A stretch of DNA of 64,000 bases, taken from the NCBI RefSeq assembly GCF_016127315.1, contig NZ_CP065997.1:4030001-4094000 (forward strand). The letters run 5' to 3'. A model generated the notes under the pieces. That model was not told the origin of the DNA. It did no database searches and saw only the letters and a program-made list of their open reading frames with translations. The stretch comes from Achromobacter deleyi (lineage in GTDB: Bacteria > Pseudomonadota > Gammaproteobacteria > Burkholderiales > Burkholderiaceae_B). Both the position numbers and the translations under genes were made by a program. Positions 1 through 8,256 of the stretch are shown piece after piece; position 1 is the stretch's first letter; every line of letters starts with the position of its first letter.

Positions 1-958
1 GGTGATAGACCCGCACCTGGAAGCGGCCGGCCGACTTGGCTGCGTACATCGCCGCGTCGGCGTAGTTCAGCAGCATCTCGGCCGATTCGCCGGGCGAGTT
101 CATCAGCGCGATGCCGATGCTGGCGCCCAGCGAGACCGAACGGCCGTGAATGTCGCTGGGGGTCGACAGGGCGTTCAGGATCGAATTGGCCAGGGCCTCG
201 GCCGCGCGTTCGTTGGTGCCGCGCAGCACCAGCAGGAATTCGTCGCCGCCGACCCGGGCGCAGAAGATCTCCGGCGTGAGGAACTTGCGCAGCCGCTCGG
301 CCACGTCGCACAGCAGCAGGTCGCCCTCGGCGTGGCCGAAGGCGTCGTTGACTTCCTTGAAGCGGTCCAGGTCCAGGAACAGCACCGCCAGGGTGGGGCC
401 CTGCGCGGCCAGCGCGGGCTCGGCCTCGGCGATGGCCGCAGACAGCGTGTCCATGCACTGGCGCCGGTTCGGCAGGCCGGTCAGGTAATCGTGGGTGGCC
501 TGGTACTTGAGCTGGGCGGTCGCTTCGCGTTCGCGCGAGACATCGCGGAACAGGACGGCCAGGCCGCGCTCGTGCGGAAAGGCGCGCGCCTCGAACCAGC
601 TGGCCAGCGGCGCGTAGTAGCCGGTGTGATGCGTGGGCTGGCCGGTCTGCATGGCGCCGCGACAGGCGTCGTAGTAGCCGGTGCCGACCAGGTCCGGACA
701 GCTGTCCCACAGGCCGTGTCCCACCAGGTCCAGCCTGCTGCGTCGCAGCAGGCGTTCGGCGGCCGGGTTCAGGTAGCGCACGCGCCAGTCGCGATCGAGC
801 GACAGGAAGCCGTCGGCCAAGCCGTCGAGCGTGGCGCCGTCGGCGCCGGCCGCGATGCCGGCGTCGGCGGGTGGGGGGAAGGAGGAGGGCTCGTTGCTGT
901 CGTGGTTCATCTCGCTGCGGATTTCCCTGAGCACGCTTGAAGTGCTGTTGTATCGCAT
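1..958 (-). CDS. PAS-GGDEF diguanylate cyclase, C-terminus cut by window edge
   Basis: Reading the minus strand from ATG at 958 gives about 319 residues that run off the window without a stop. Residues ~40-145 look like a PAS sensor domain. A GGDEF domain follows, with the signature RVGGDEF at residues 235-241 and a cyclase core (DLDRFKEVND). The family makes cyclic di-GMP from two GTP. No signal peptide or membrane segment is visible, so it is probably cytoplasmic. The product-inhibition RxxD motif expected five residues before GGDEF is absent (TPEI instead). A second in-frame ATG at 910 is an alternative start, and neither has a good Shine-Dalgarno. An EAL domain could follow outside the window. 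Confidence 0.88.
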   Translation of the reverse strand, partial: MRYNSTSSVLREIRSEMNHDSNEPSSFPPPADAGIAAGADGATLDGLADGFLSLDRDWRVRYLNPAAERLLRRSRLDLVGHGLWDSCPDLVGTGYYDACRGAMQTGQPTHHTGYYAPLASWFEARAFPHERGLAVLFRDVSREREATAQLKYQATHDYLTGLPNRRQCMDTLSAAIAEAEPALAAQGPTLAVLFLDLDRFKEVNDAFGHAEGDLLLCDVAERLRKFLTPEIFCARVGGDEFLLVLRGTNERAAEALANSILNALSTPSDIHGRSVSLGASIGIALMNSPGESAEMLLNYADAAMYAAKSAGRFQVRVYH

Positions 959-978
959 CGGGGAGCCGCCGTAAAACC

Positions 979-1006
979 AAAAAAAGGGGCGCCCCGAAGG
1001 GCGCCC
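979..1006 (-). terminator. Rho-independent terminator of the amidohydrolase-Bug operon
   Basis: On the minus strand a perfect 8-bp stem (GGGCGCCC at 999-1006 and 987-994) closes a 4-nt loop and is followed by seven T residues (979-985). It lies 45 nt after the Bug stop codon at 1051, so it ends that operon before the GGDEF gene. Confidence 0.9.
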
Positions 1007-1050
1007 AAGACCGGCATTCCGGTTGACGGGCGGCATGCGCCCGGCAGTAC

Positions 1051-2040
1051 TCAATCCAGTTTCAGGTCGGCTTCCTTGACCACGCGCTGCCACTTGGCGA
1101 TTTCGGCGCGGCGGAACGTGTCCAGTTCGGCGGGCGTGGAGCCGATGGGCTCGGCGCCGATGCCTGCGAGCTGTTCGGCGATCTGCGGGTCCTTCAGCAC
1201 CTTGGCCAGCGCCTGCGACACCTGGCTGACGATCTCCGGCGGCGTGCCGGCCGGCGCGAACACCGCGTTCCACTCATAGGTTTCGTAGCCGGGCACGCCG
1301 GATTCGGCGATGGTGGGCAGGTCCGGCGCCGCCTTGGAGCGTTCCGAGCCGCCCACGGCCACCGCGCGCAGCTTGCCGTTCTTCACGTGCTGCCAGGCCG
1401 AGCCCATGCTGGCGAACATCACCGGCACCTGGCCGGACATGACGTCGATCATGGCCGGGCCGCCGCCCTTGTAGGCGACGTGCTGCAGCTGGGTCTTGGC
1501 CAACAGGTTGAACAGTTCGCCGGCCAGGTGCTGGGCCGAGCCGGGACCGGCCGAGGCGAAGTAGACGTGTTCCTTGCTGTCCGGCTGGCCCAGGCGGATC
1601 AGGTCGGCCACGGTCTTGACCTGGTACGACGGGGTCACCACCAGCACGTTGGGCACGCGCAACAGCAGCGACACCGGCGCGAACGCGGTCAGGGTGTCGA
1701 ACTGCATCTTGGAATGCAGCGCGGGGTTCTGCGCGTGGTTGGACGCGTCCAGCATCAGCGTGTAGCCGTCGGGCTGGGCCTTGGCGACCACGGCGCCGCC
1801 GATCATGCCGCCGGCGCCGCCGCGGTTCTCGATGACCACCGGCTGGCCCAGTTCAGCCGCCAGCTTGGGGCCGATCAGGCGGGCCACCACGTCGACCGTG
1901 CCGCCGGGCGGGTAGGTCACCACCAGCGTGATGGCGCGCTCGGGGTAGGCGGCGGCAGCAGTGCCGGCGGCGCCAGCCAGCAGACCGGCGGCAGCCAGCA
2001 GGCTGGCGCGGCGCGCGAGGCGTTGGAACAGAGGGGTCAT
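1051..2040 (-). CDS. Bug/TctC-family tripartite tricarboxylate receptor (periplasmic solute-binding)
   Basis: A 329-residue Bug-type solute receptor. It has a Sec signal peptide (hydrophobic run ending in an Ala-rich AxA region around residue 33), then the typical YPERAITLVVTYPPGG segment, the family's VIENRGGAGG stretch and a P-D-G-Y-T motif. Bug proteins bind organic acids or amides in the periplasm and feed TctAB or act as sensors. No tctA/tctB lies nearby, so it is an orphan receptor. The ATG at 2040 has a good GGAG ribosome site and overlaps the upstream amidohydrolase stop by 4 nt, so the two are co-translated. The ligand is probably the amidohydrolase substrate or a precursor; that is inference. 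Confidence 0.93.
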   Translation of the reverse strand: MTPLFQRLARRASLLAAAGLLAGAAGTAAAAYPERAITLVVTYPPGGTVDVVARLIGPKLAAELGQPVVIENRGGAGGMIGGAVVAKAQPDGYTLMLDASNHAQNPALHSKMQFDTLTAFAPVSLLLRVPNVLVVTPSYQVKTVADLIRLGQPDSKEHVYFASAGPGSAQHLAGELFNLLAKTQLQHVAYKGGGPAMIDVMSGQVPVMFASMGSAWQHVKNGKLRAVAVGGSERSKAAPDLPTIAESGVPGYETYEWNAVFAPAGTPPEIVSQVSQALAKVLKDPQIAEQLAGIGAEPIGSTPAELDTFRRAEIAKWQRVVKEADLKLD

Positions 2041-2873
2041 CGGAATTCTCCTTGGAATTGGAACAGCCGCAACGGTGTCTCGGCGAGTACGGCGCGCCGT
2101 TGCGTGGGGTCGTCGATCCAGTCGTCCAGCCACTGCGTTGCCGCGGGGTAGGACGCCAGGTGGCGATGCTCGGTGTGGGGCCAGTCGCTGCCCCACATGA
2201 GGCGGGCGGGCGTGTAGGCGTCCAGCAGTTGCCGCGCGGCCTCGCGGCCGGCGCCGGTACAGGCCGGCGCGGTCCAGTTGCGGTAGGGCGCGGATAGCTT
2301 GACCCAGACCTGGCCGCTGGTGGCCTGCCGCAGCAGGTAGCCGAAGCCCGGGTCGGCCACGCCAAGCGCCGGGTCGGGACGACCGAAGTGGTCCACCACC
2401 ACGCGGCAGCCGGCCTGCAACAGCGCCGGCATGATATCGGCCAGGCGCGCGGCCTGCACGTGGATCTCGACGTGCCAGCCCAGCGCGTTGACGCGCGCCA
2501 GCAACTGTTGCCAGGATGGCGTCCGCAGGTCGGGCAGGGCCAGGCCGATCAGGTTGAGCCGAATGCCGACCACGCCGGCCGCGGCCAGGGCCTGCAGCGC
2601 GGCGTCGTCGATCGCCGGGTCCACCACCGCCACGCCGCGCAGCCGCACCGGCGCGGCGCGCAGCGCCTGTACCAGGTGGCTGTTGTCGGTGCCCAGGAAG
2701 CTGGGTTGCACCAGCACGCCGTGCGACAGCCCGTGCGCGTCCAGCAGACCCAGGTATTGGGTCAGCGGGGCGTCGTAGTCCGGGGTGTGGCGGCGCGTGT
2801 CCGCCAACGCCAGGCCCTGCAGGAATACGTGGGCGTGGCTGTCGACGGCGAGGCCGGTGACGGAGGGGGGCAA
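2037..2873 (-). CDS. Amidohydrolase-2 family metal-dependent hydrolase
   Basis: A 278-residue TIM-barrel hydrolase of the amidohydrolase-2 (LigI/dicarboxylate-lactonase-like) family. Metal and catalytic residues are visible: DSHAH with H13 and H15, H138, H162 in DHFGRPD and D230 in GSDWPH. Relatives open lactones or hydrolyse small cyclic acids in the cytoplasm. The start is TTG at 2873, chosen because AGGAG lies 7 nt upstream; no ATG fits. It is first in a two-gene operon with the Bug receptor (ATGA overlap) and is divergent from a LysR regulator at 2994. That arrangement suggests an inducible uptake-and-hydrolysis unit for an unidentified compound. Confidence 0.88.
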   Translation of the reverse strand: MPPSVTGLAVDSHAHVFLQGLALADTRRHTPDYDAPLTQYLGLLDAHGLSHGVLVQPSFLGTDNSHLVQALRAAPVRLRGVAVVDPAIDDAALQALAAAGVVGIRLNLIGLALPDLRTPSWQQLLARVNALGWHVEIHVQAARLADIMPALLQAGCRVVVDHFGRPDPALGVADPGFGYLLRQATSGQVWVKLSAPYRNWTAPACTGAGREAARQLLDAYTPARLMWGSDWPHTEHRHLASYPAATQWLDDWIDDPTQRRAVLAETPLRLFQFQGEFR

Positions 2874-2906
2874 GGCAGTCTCCTGGGCGGGGTCCGTGCC
2901 CCGCGC

Positions 2907-2926
2907 GTTCTGTAAGGTTCTGTAAG
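2907..2926. repeat. Perfect tandem repeat, 2 x 10 bp, near the amidohydrolase transcription start
   Basis: GTTCTGTAAG occurs twice back to back (2907-2916 and 2917-2926). It lies at or just after the predicted start point of the amidohydrolase operon. A one-helical-turn repeat could be a second regulator-binding element, but no function is shown. Confidence 0.6.
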
Positions 2927-2930
2927 CGGG

Positions 2931-2959
2931 ATTCTATGTAGACAAGGTATAGTTTTCCA
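2931..2959 (-). promoter_or_regulatory. Predicted sigma-70 promoter of the amidohydrolase-Bug operon
   Basis: On the minus strand: -35 TGGAAA (2959-2954, 4 of 6 consensus positions), a 17-nt spacer, then -10 TAGAAT (2936-2931, 5 of 6). The start point would fall near 2924, about 50 nt before the TTG start codon. The -35 box lies inside the LysR palindrome. Confidence 0.6.
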
Positions 2960-2969
2960 TTCTGGAAAA
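2953..2969. promoter_or_regulatory. Candidate LysR operator between amidohydrolase operon and lysR
   Basis: TTTTCCA-TTC-TGGAAAA is a perfect 7-bp inverted repeat with a 3-nt spacer and contains the T-N11-A pattern of LysR-type sites. It sits in the divergent intergenic region, 25 nt before the LysR ATG and over the -35 of the opposite operon. This fits autorepression plus ligand-dependent activation. Confidence 0.7.
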
Positions 2970-2993
2970 TTGCTTTATTTATATTGGATCGAT

Positions 2994-3881
2994 ATGGAAA
3001 CCCGGCACTTGCGCTACTTTCTGGCGGTGGTGGACCACGGCAGCGTCAGCCGCGCCTCGGAATGGCTCGGCATCGCCCAGCCGGCGTTGAGCCAGGCCCT
3101 GGGCCGCATGGAAAAGGACCTGGGCGTGCGCCTGTTCGAGCGCTCGCGCCAGGGCTCCACGCCGACCCCCGCGGCCGAGGCCATCCTGGAGGACGTGCGC
3201 GCCAGCGTCGCGCGCATCGACGCCGCCGCGCGCCGCGCCCGCGAGATCGGCCGCGGCAGCGCCGGCCAGTTGACGGTGGGGCTGGTGTCGTCGGCGCTGT
3301 TCGACATGCTGCCGCGGGCCTTGCGCGAGATGCGGCGGCAGGCGCCCGGCGTGCGCGTGATCCTGCGCGAGATGAGCAACGCCGAGCAGGCCGAGGCCCT
3401 GCAGACCGGCGAGATCGACATCGGCCTGATGCACACGCCGGTGGCCGTGGGCGGCCGCATGCGCGAGCGCCAGCTGCTGCGCGACCGGCTGGTGGCGGCG
3501 GTGCCGGACGAGTTCGACGTCGACCCCGACGGCCAGGTCTCGATGGCGCAGATCGCGCAGGCCGGCCTGGTGATGTATCCGCAATCGCAGCTGCCGGCGT
3601 TCTACGCCGACATCCTCGATGCCATGCGCAAGGGCGGCCACGACGCCCACGTGGCGCAGGAAGCCAACCGCACCCTGACCGTGCTGGCGTGCGTGGCCGG
3701 CGGCTGCGGCGTCGCGCTGCTGCCCAGCTGGATCCGCTCGATGGATTTCCGCGGCGTGCGCTTTTGCGAAGTGCGCGACGGCGAGCGCCTGCCCAGCTTC
3801 GACCTGAGCGCGATCTGGCCGGCCCGGTCGGTGCCGACGCTGGCGGACTTGTTCGCCAACCTGGACCTGGGCGGGCACTGA
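2994..3881 (+). CDS. LysR-family transcriptional regulator
   Basis: A 295-residue LysR protein. Residues 1-60 carry the winged helix-turn-helix (METRHLRYFLAVVDHGS, then QPALSQALGRME), and a periplasmic-binding-like effector domain follows from ~90. The start is ATG 2994 because homology to LysR N-termini begins there; an in-frame start 24 nt earlier would overlap the operator. It is divergent from the amidohydrolase-Bug operon and probably controls it through the palindrome at 2953-2969. The effector is unknown. Confidence 0.93.
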   Translation: METRHLRYFLAVVDHGSVSRASEWLGIAQPALSQALGRMEKDLGVRLFERSRQGSTPTPAAEAILEDVRASVARIDAAARRAREIGRGSAGQLTVGLVSSALFDMLPRALREMRRQAPGVRVILREMSNAEQAEALQTGEIDIGLMHTPVAVGGRMRERQLLRDRLVAAVPDEFDVDPDGQVSMAQIAQAGLVMYPQSQLPAFYADILDAMRKGGHDAHVAQEANRTLTVLACVAGGCGVALLPSWIRSMDFRGVRFCEVRDGERLPSFDLSAIWPARSVPTLADLFANLDLGGH

Positions 3882-4000
3882 CCTTTCACTGCGCATTCAA
3901 TCGCGCCGACGAACACTTAAGCCACGCTTAAGACGGCGTTTTCCCCGGAACCGCGACGCCTCCACCGCTCTAAACAGAAACGACGTGAGAGGGGCTGTTC

Positions 4001-5833
4001 ATGGATCTGAACTGGCAGCAGCAGCTGTGGGAAAGCGCGCTCTGGCTGACGCGGGCGTTCGGCATCAGCGCCGTGGCGCTGGCGCTGGCGGCGATGGCGT
4101 TGGCACGCTGGACCGACTGGGGGCGCAAATTCTGGCGCCTGGCCTGGCCGTACCTGACGCCGCGGCGCAGTTGGCGGCCGCTGCTGACGCTGGCCGCGCT
4201 GTTGTTCCTGGCGATGTTCGCGGTCCGCATGACCGTGCTGTTTTCGTTCTGGTACAACGGCTTCTACAGCGCGCTGCAGGCGCTCGACCCGAACGCGTTC
4301 TGGCGCTTCCTGGGCATCTTCTCGGTGCTCGCCACCGTGCACGTGATCCGCAGCCTGATCGACAGCTACGCCGGCCAGGCCTTCGACATCCACTGGCGGG
4401 TCTGGCTCAACGACCGCCTGACGCGCGACTGGCTCGGCGCGCGCGCCTACTACCGCGGCCACTTCGTCGGCGAGCCGGTGGACAACCCCGACCAGCGCAT
4501 CGAGCAGGACATCGCCCTGTTCGTGAGCGGCTCGCGCTCGCTGGCGATCGGCGCGCTCAGCGCGGTGGTGTCGCTGGTGGCGTTCACTTCGATCCTGTGG
4601 AACCTGTCGGGCGCGCTGGAGGTGGCCGGCGTCGAGATTCCGCGCGCCATGGTGTTCATGGTGTACCTGTACGTGATGGTGGCCACGCTGTTCGCGTTCC
4701 GCATCGGCCGGCCGCTGATTCTGCTGAACTTCCTGTCCGAACGGCTCACCGCCAATTTCCGCTATGCCTTGCTGCGGCTGCGCGAAAATGCCGAGAACGT
4801 GGCCTTCTACCAGGGCGAGGAGGTCGAGCGGGTGACGCTGTGGGCGCGCTTCTCGGCCTACATCGCCAACCTGTGGGCGCGGGTCTACCGGGGCCTGAAA
4901 TTCGACGGCTTCAACCTGGTGGTGAGCCAGATCGCGGTGGTGTTCCCGTTCCTGTTGCAGGCGCAGCGCTTCTTCAGCGGCGCGATCAAACTGGGCGACG
5001 TCATGCAGACCTCGCAGGCGTTCGGCCAGGTGCAGGATTCGCTGTCGTTCTTTCGCACCTCGTACGATTCATTCGCCCAGTACCGCGCCACGCTCAACCG
5101 CCTGGCCGGCTTCCTCGACGCCAACGCGGCGGCGCGCGAGTTGCCGGCGATCGAGGCGCAGCCGCTGTCCGACGCGCTGGAGATATCGGGCCTGGACGTG
5201 TCGCGTCCCGATGGCCACGCGTTGCTGCGGCAGCTGGATCTGTCGCTGCGTCCGGGGCAGGCGCTGCTGATCAAGGGCCCGTCCGGCAGCGGCAAGACCA
5301 CCTTGTTACGCGCGCTTGCGGGCTTGTGGCCCTACGCCCGGGGCGTGGTGCGGCGTCCGCAGGGCACGGCGGCGCTGTTCCTGTCGCAACGCCCTTATCT
5401 GCCGCTGGGCAAGCTGCGCGATGCCGTGGCCTATCCGGGGCAGGCGCACGCCGGCGACGATGCGCGCCTGGCGACGGCCTTGCGGCTGGTGAACCTGGGG
5501 CACCTGGCAGGGCGGCTGGATCACGAGGCCGACTGGTCGCGCATCCTCTCGATCGGCGAGCAGCAGCGGGTGGCGTTCGCCCGCGTGCTGTTCAACCGGC
5601 CGGCCATCGTGTTCCTGGACGAGGCCACGTCGGCCACCGATGAAGGGCTGGAGCACATGCTGTACGGCTTGCTGCGCGAGCATCTGCCGAGCGCCATGCT
5701 GGTCAGCGTTGGCCACCGCAGCACGCTGGATGCGTTCCATACCCATCGGCTGGACCTGGATGGAATGGGCGGCTGGACGATGGGGCCGCTGGCCGCGGCG
5801 CCCGGTCCGGTGTGGGCGTGGGCGGCGGCCTAG
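4001..5833 (+). CDS. SbmA/BacA-like ABC transporter, fused permease and ATPase (YddA type)
   Basis: A 610-residue inner-membrane ABC half-transporter. The N-terminal ~360 residues hold the ABC_membrane_2 (SbmA/BacA) domain with about six hydrophobic segments. The C-terminal ATPase has Walker A GPSGSGKTT at residues 426-434, the degenerate signature LSIGEQQR and Walker B IVFLDEATS. The family includes E. coli YddA and mycobacterial vitamin B12/bleomycin transporters, and works as a homodimer. The substrate cannot be read from the sequence. ATG 4001 has GAGAGGGG upstream. It stands alone; the LysR gene ends 119 nt before it and aspartate dehydrogenase converges on it. Confidence 0.9.
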   Translation: MDLNWQQQLWESALWLTRAFGISAVALALAAMALARWTDWGRKFWRLAWPYLTPRRSWRPLLTLAALLFLAMFAVRMTVLFSFWYNGFYSALQALDPNAFWRFLGIFSVLATVHVIRSLIDSYAGQAFDIHWRVWLNDRLTRDWLGARAYYRGHFVGEPVDNPDQRIEQDIALFVSGSRSLAIGALSAVVSLVAFTSILWNLSGALEVAGVEIPRAMVFMVYLYVMVATLFAFRIGRPLILLNFLSERLTANFRYALLRLRENAENVAFYQGEEVERVTLWARFSAYIANLWARVYRGLKFDGFNLVVSQIAVVFPFLLQAQRFFSGAIKLGDVMQTSQAFGQVQDSLSFFRTSYDSFAQYRATLNRLAGFLDANAAARELPAIEAQPLSDALEISGLDVSRPDGHALLRQLDLSLRPGQALLIKGPSGSGKTTLLRALAGLWPYARGVVRRPQGTAALFLSQRPYLPLGKLRDAVAYPGQAHAGDDARLATALRLVNLGHLAGRLDHEADWSRILSIGEQQRVAFARVLFNRPAIVFLDEATSATDEGLEHMLYGLLREHLPSAMLVSVGHRSTLDAFHTHRLDLDGMGGWTMGPLAAAPGPVWAWAAA

Positions 5834-5844
5834 TGGGCTGACAC

Positions 5845-5870
5845 GGGCACGGGCGGCACCCGCCGTGCCC
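5845..5870. terminator. Hairpin between convergent genes, probable bidirectional terminator
   Basis: GGGCACG (5845-5851) pairs with CGTGCCC (5864-5870), extended by four more pairs around a one-base bulge. It occupies the short gap between the ABC transporter stop (5833) and the aspartate dehydrogenase stop (5879). There is no T run, so termination is inferred from position. Confidence 0.5.
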
Positions 5871-5878
5871 GGCGCCTG

Positions 5879-6682
5879 TCAGGTGCCGACCCGCAGCGGG
5901 CCGGTCAGCTTGCGCAGCGCTGCGATCACGCTTTGCGCGGTGATGCGGCCGGTCTTGGGATTGGCCGACGGGATGTTCTGGATCTCCATCGAGAACGAGG
6001 CGGAATCGGACACCACCTCGACGCGGTGCACGTTGCGCTCCAGCGACGGGTCGGCCCAGATCTCCAGCGTGGTGCGGTCCGGGCCGATGCCGGCCAGCGA
6101 CACGCTCACCGCCACGTTCAGGTTGGCCGGGAAGCCCACCGCCGCCTCGCGCGGCGAGCCGCGGAAGATCAGGCGCGGCTCGGTGATGCCGTCGATGTCG
6201 ATGTTGTTGTCGGTCAGGTAGGGCGCGCCCAGCAGGCCGCGCACCGGCTTGCGCGTGATCATCGTGACCGAATGGATCTCGCCCTCGGCGGCGGCGGTGA
6301 TCGCGTCCAGGCCCAGGATGGCGCCGGACGGCACCAGGATCTGGCCCTGGTGGCGGCGCGCCAGCTCGATCAGGTCGTCGTGGCGCAGCAGCGCGCCGGA
6401 GCTCAGCACCACCAGCTTCTTGCCGGCCTTCAGCACCGGCTCGGCCAGTTCGCGGAACACGGCGGCGGGGGCGCACTCGACCACCACGTCGCAATGCTCG
6501 GCGAGCTCGCCGATGGTGGTGAACACCGGCTTGGCGTTCTGCCAGGCCACCGCGGGCGCGGCCTTGGGGTCGCGCACGGCCACGGCGGCCAGCGTCAGGC
6601 CGGGCAGGCCGGCATCCAGGGATTGCGCCACGGCCTGGCCGATGGCGCCGAAGCCGGCGATGCCGACGCGGTAGCTGTTCAT
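5879..6682 (-). CDS. nadX: L-aspartate dehydrogenase family protein
   Basis: A 267-residue NAD(P)-dependent dehydrogenase. A Rossmann fold starts at once with GFGAIG (residues 10-15). The mid-region CAPAAVFRELAEPVLKAGK and the segment around H219 (ERNVHRVEV) match L-aspartate dehydrogenase. That enzyme oxidises aspartate to iminoaspartate for NAD synthesis, or runs in reverse as an amination. No nadA or nadC is adjacent, so the pathway role is unproven. ATG 6682 is the natural start. It is divergent from the GNAT gene at 6854 and convergent with the ABC transporter. Confidence 0.88.
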   Translation of the reverse strand: MNSYRVGIAGFGAIGQAVAQSLDAGLPGLTLAAVAVRDPKAAPAVAWQNAKPVFTTIGELAEHCDVVVECAPAAVFRELAEPVLKAGKKLVVLSSGALLRHDDLIELARRHQGQILVPSGAILGLDAITAAAEGEIHSVTMITRKPVRGLLGAPYLTDNNIDIDGITEPRLIFRGSPREAAVGFPANLNVAVSVSLAGIGPDRTTLEIWADPSLERNVHRVEVVSDSASFSMEIQNIPSANPKTGRITAQSVIAALRKLTGPLRVGT

Positions 6683-6853
6683 GGAAGATTCCGGAGTTGG
6701 GGCGCGAGGCGCCGCCAGGTTCGCAGGCCGGCCGGCGGCAGCGTGGCCGGCCAGGGTCGGCGGTCACTGTAGCGAGGGGCCGGGCGGGCGTCAATCATGG
6801 CGGGGCTTACACTCGCGGTCTGCGCCATGCATTCATCGCCAAGGAGAAGGGCC

Positions 6854-7381
6854 ATGCGAATTTCCGCCGAAACCCCCGACGATATCGACGCCATCTTCGC
6901 GTTGACCCAGCAAGCCTTCCAGGACCATCCCCACAGCCAGCAGACCGAGGGCTACATCATCGACGCGCTGCGCGCGGGCGGCGCGCTGACGCTGTCGCTG
7001 GTGGCGCGCGAGGACGGGCGCGTCGTGGGCCATATCGCGTTCTCGCCGGTGAGCGTCAGCGATGGCGCGGCCGACTGGTACGCGTTGGGGCCGGTGGCGG
7101 TGCTGCCGGCGGAGCAGGGCCGTGGCATCGGCACGGCCCTGATCGAGGCTGGACTGGCCGCGCTCAAGGCGCAAGGCGCCGCCGGTTGCGTGCTGGTGGG
7201 AGAACCGGCGTACTACACGCGCTTCGGCTTCGCGCGGATGCCGGCGCTGACCTATCCCGGCGTGCCGCCGCAGTACTTCATGGCGCAGGTTTTCACGCGG
7301 CCGGCGGCCGGCGAGGTGACGCACCACGCGGGTTTCTCCGCCACCGGTCCGGCGCGCGGCTCGAACTCGCGCCCGCTGTAG
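6854..7381 (+). CDS. GNAT N-acetyltransferase, YhbS-like
   Basis: A 175-residue acetyltransferase. GNAT motif A is visible as LGPVAVLPAEQGRGIGTAL (residues ~78-96), and the C-terminal part (ARMPALTYPGVPPQYFMA) is typical of YhbS relatives. Acetyl-CoA is the donor; the acceptor is unknown. The start is ATG 6854, preceded by AAGGAGAAGG. Family members usually end near THHAGFSA; this one runs 12 residues further. Its last 130 bp lie opposite the 3' end of the BMP gene, a tail-to-tail overlap. Confidence 0.88.
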   Translation: MRISAETPDDIDAIFALTQQAFQDHPHSQQTEGYIIDALRAGGALTLSLVAREDGRVVGHIAFSPVSVSDGAADWYALGPVAVLPAEQGRGIGTALIEAGLAALKAQGAAGCVLVGEPAYYTRFGFARMPALTYPGVPPQYFMAQVFTRPAAGEVTHHAGFSATGPARGSNSRPL

Positions 7382-8256
7382 TCCCGCGCCACCTCGATCT
7401 CGCCGCGCGCCAGCCGCGCCGACCATTCATCCAGCACGCGGCGTTCTTCGGCGCCGACGTCCGCGCCCAGCACCAGCCTCAGCGCATCACCCGCTTCCAG
7501 GCCGAAATGCGTGACGCCGCCGACCCGCAGCGCGCCGGCGGCGTGATCGGCCGCGGCGCGTTCCACGCACAGCCCCGAATCGGCCAGCGCCGACGCCAGG
7601 TACACGGCCGGATCGCGCGCCACCCAGTCCAGCACATTGCCGATCTGCCACAGGCCATGGCGGCGGCAGGCGCGGCTGATGCCGTCGCGGCCGCCGTCCA
7701 TCATCGCGAACACCACGCGGGCGCCGCCGGCGGCCAGCGCATCGGTCCAGGCCTCGGCCAGGGCCGGGTCGTGCTGGTTGCCGCAAAAGCCGGTCAGGGG
7801 ATCGCGCCCGCGCACGCGGCGCACGCCATCGGCATACGCTGCGCGGCCCTTCAGCCCGGGCCGCACGCGCTCGCCCGACAGATGCGCGGCGCCGTCGCGC
7901 AGGCCCGCCAGCACGCCGGCCAGGAAAGCGCTGTGCTCCTGCAGGATTTCATAGGATGCGACGTTGGCGGCGTGATGGCTGCCCTGGGTGATGGCGAACT
8001 GCGTGCGCCCAAAGCGCGGCGCCACCCGCGCCACCGGCACGTCGCCCTGGCCGCCATGCACGATGACCAGGTCCGGGTCGGCGGCGCACAAGTGCGCGAG
8101 GCGCTCGGCGCGCGCGTCGGGGTCGCGGGCCGTGATCCATTCCACCTGCAACGGCTGGCCCGCGCGCGCGGCACGCGTCGCGCCGGCCACCGCGGCCTCG
8201 TTGAAGCCGCCGCGGCCGGGTTGGCCGAACAGCACCAGCAACCGGCGCGCGCTCAC
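7252..8256 (-). CDS. BMP/Med-family substrate-binding-like protein without signal peptide
   Basis: A 334-residue protein with the basic-membrane-protein (PnrA/Med) fold: an N-terminal VLFGQPGRGGFNEAAVAG strand-loop, then ALAAGGARVVFAMMDG and KGRAAYADG segments. Canonical BMP proteins are lipoproteins that bind nucleosides for ABC import. This one begins MSARRLLVLFG, directly at the first beta strand, with no export signal or lipobox. GTG 8256 is supported by TGGAG upstream and a GTGA overlap with the Bug stop, so a missed signal peptide is unlikely. The C-terminal ~45 residues extend antisense into the GNAT gene and look unconserved. No ABC permease or ATPase is adjacent, so the role is unknown. 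Confidence 0.8.
   Translation of the reverse strand: MSARRLLVLFGQPGRGGFNEAAVAGATRAARAGQPLQVEWITARDPDARAERLAHLCAADPDLVIVHGGQGDVPVARVAPRFGRTQFAITQGSHHAANVASYEILQEHSAFLAGVLAGLRDGAAHLSGERVRPGLKGRAAYADGVRRVRGRDPLTGFCGNQHDPALAEAWTDALAAGGARVVFAMMDGGRDGISRACRRHGLWQIGNVLDWVARDPAVYLASALADSGLCVERAAADHAAGALRVGGVTHFGLEAGDALRLVLGADVGAEERRVLDEWSARLARGEIEVARDYSGREFEPRAGPVAEKPAWCVTSPAAGRVKTCAMKYCGGTPG

Noticed and set aside
3916..3932. Two CTTAAG palindromes before the ABC transporter as an operator
   Set aside because: Six-base palindromes close together are weak evidence and no regulator or promoter fits.
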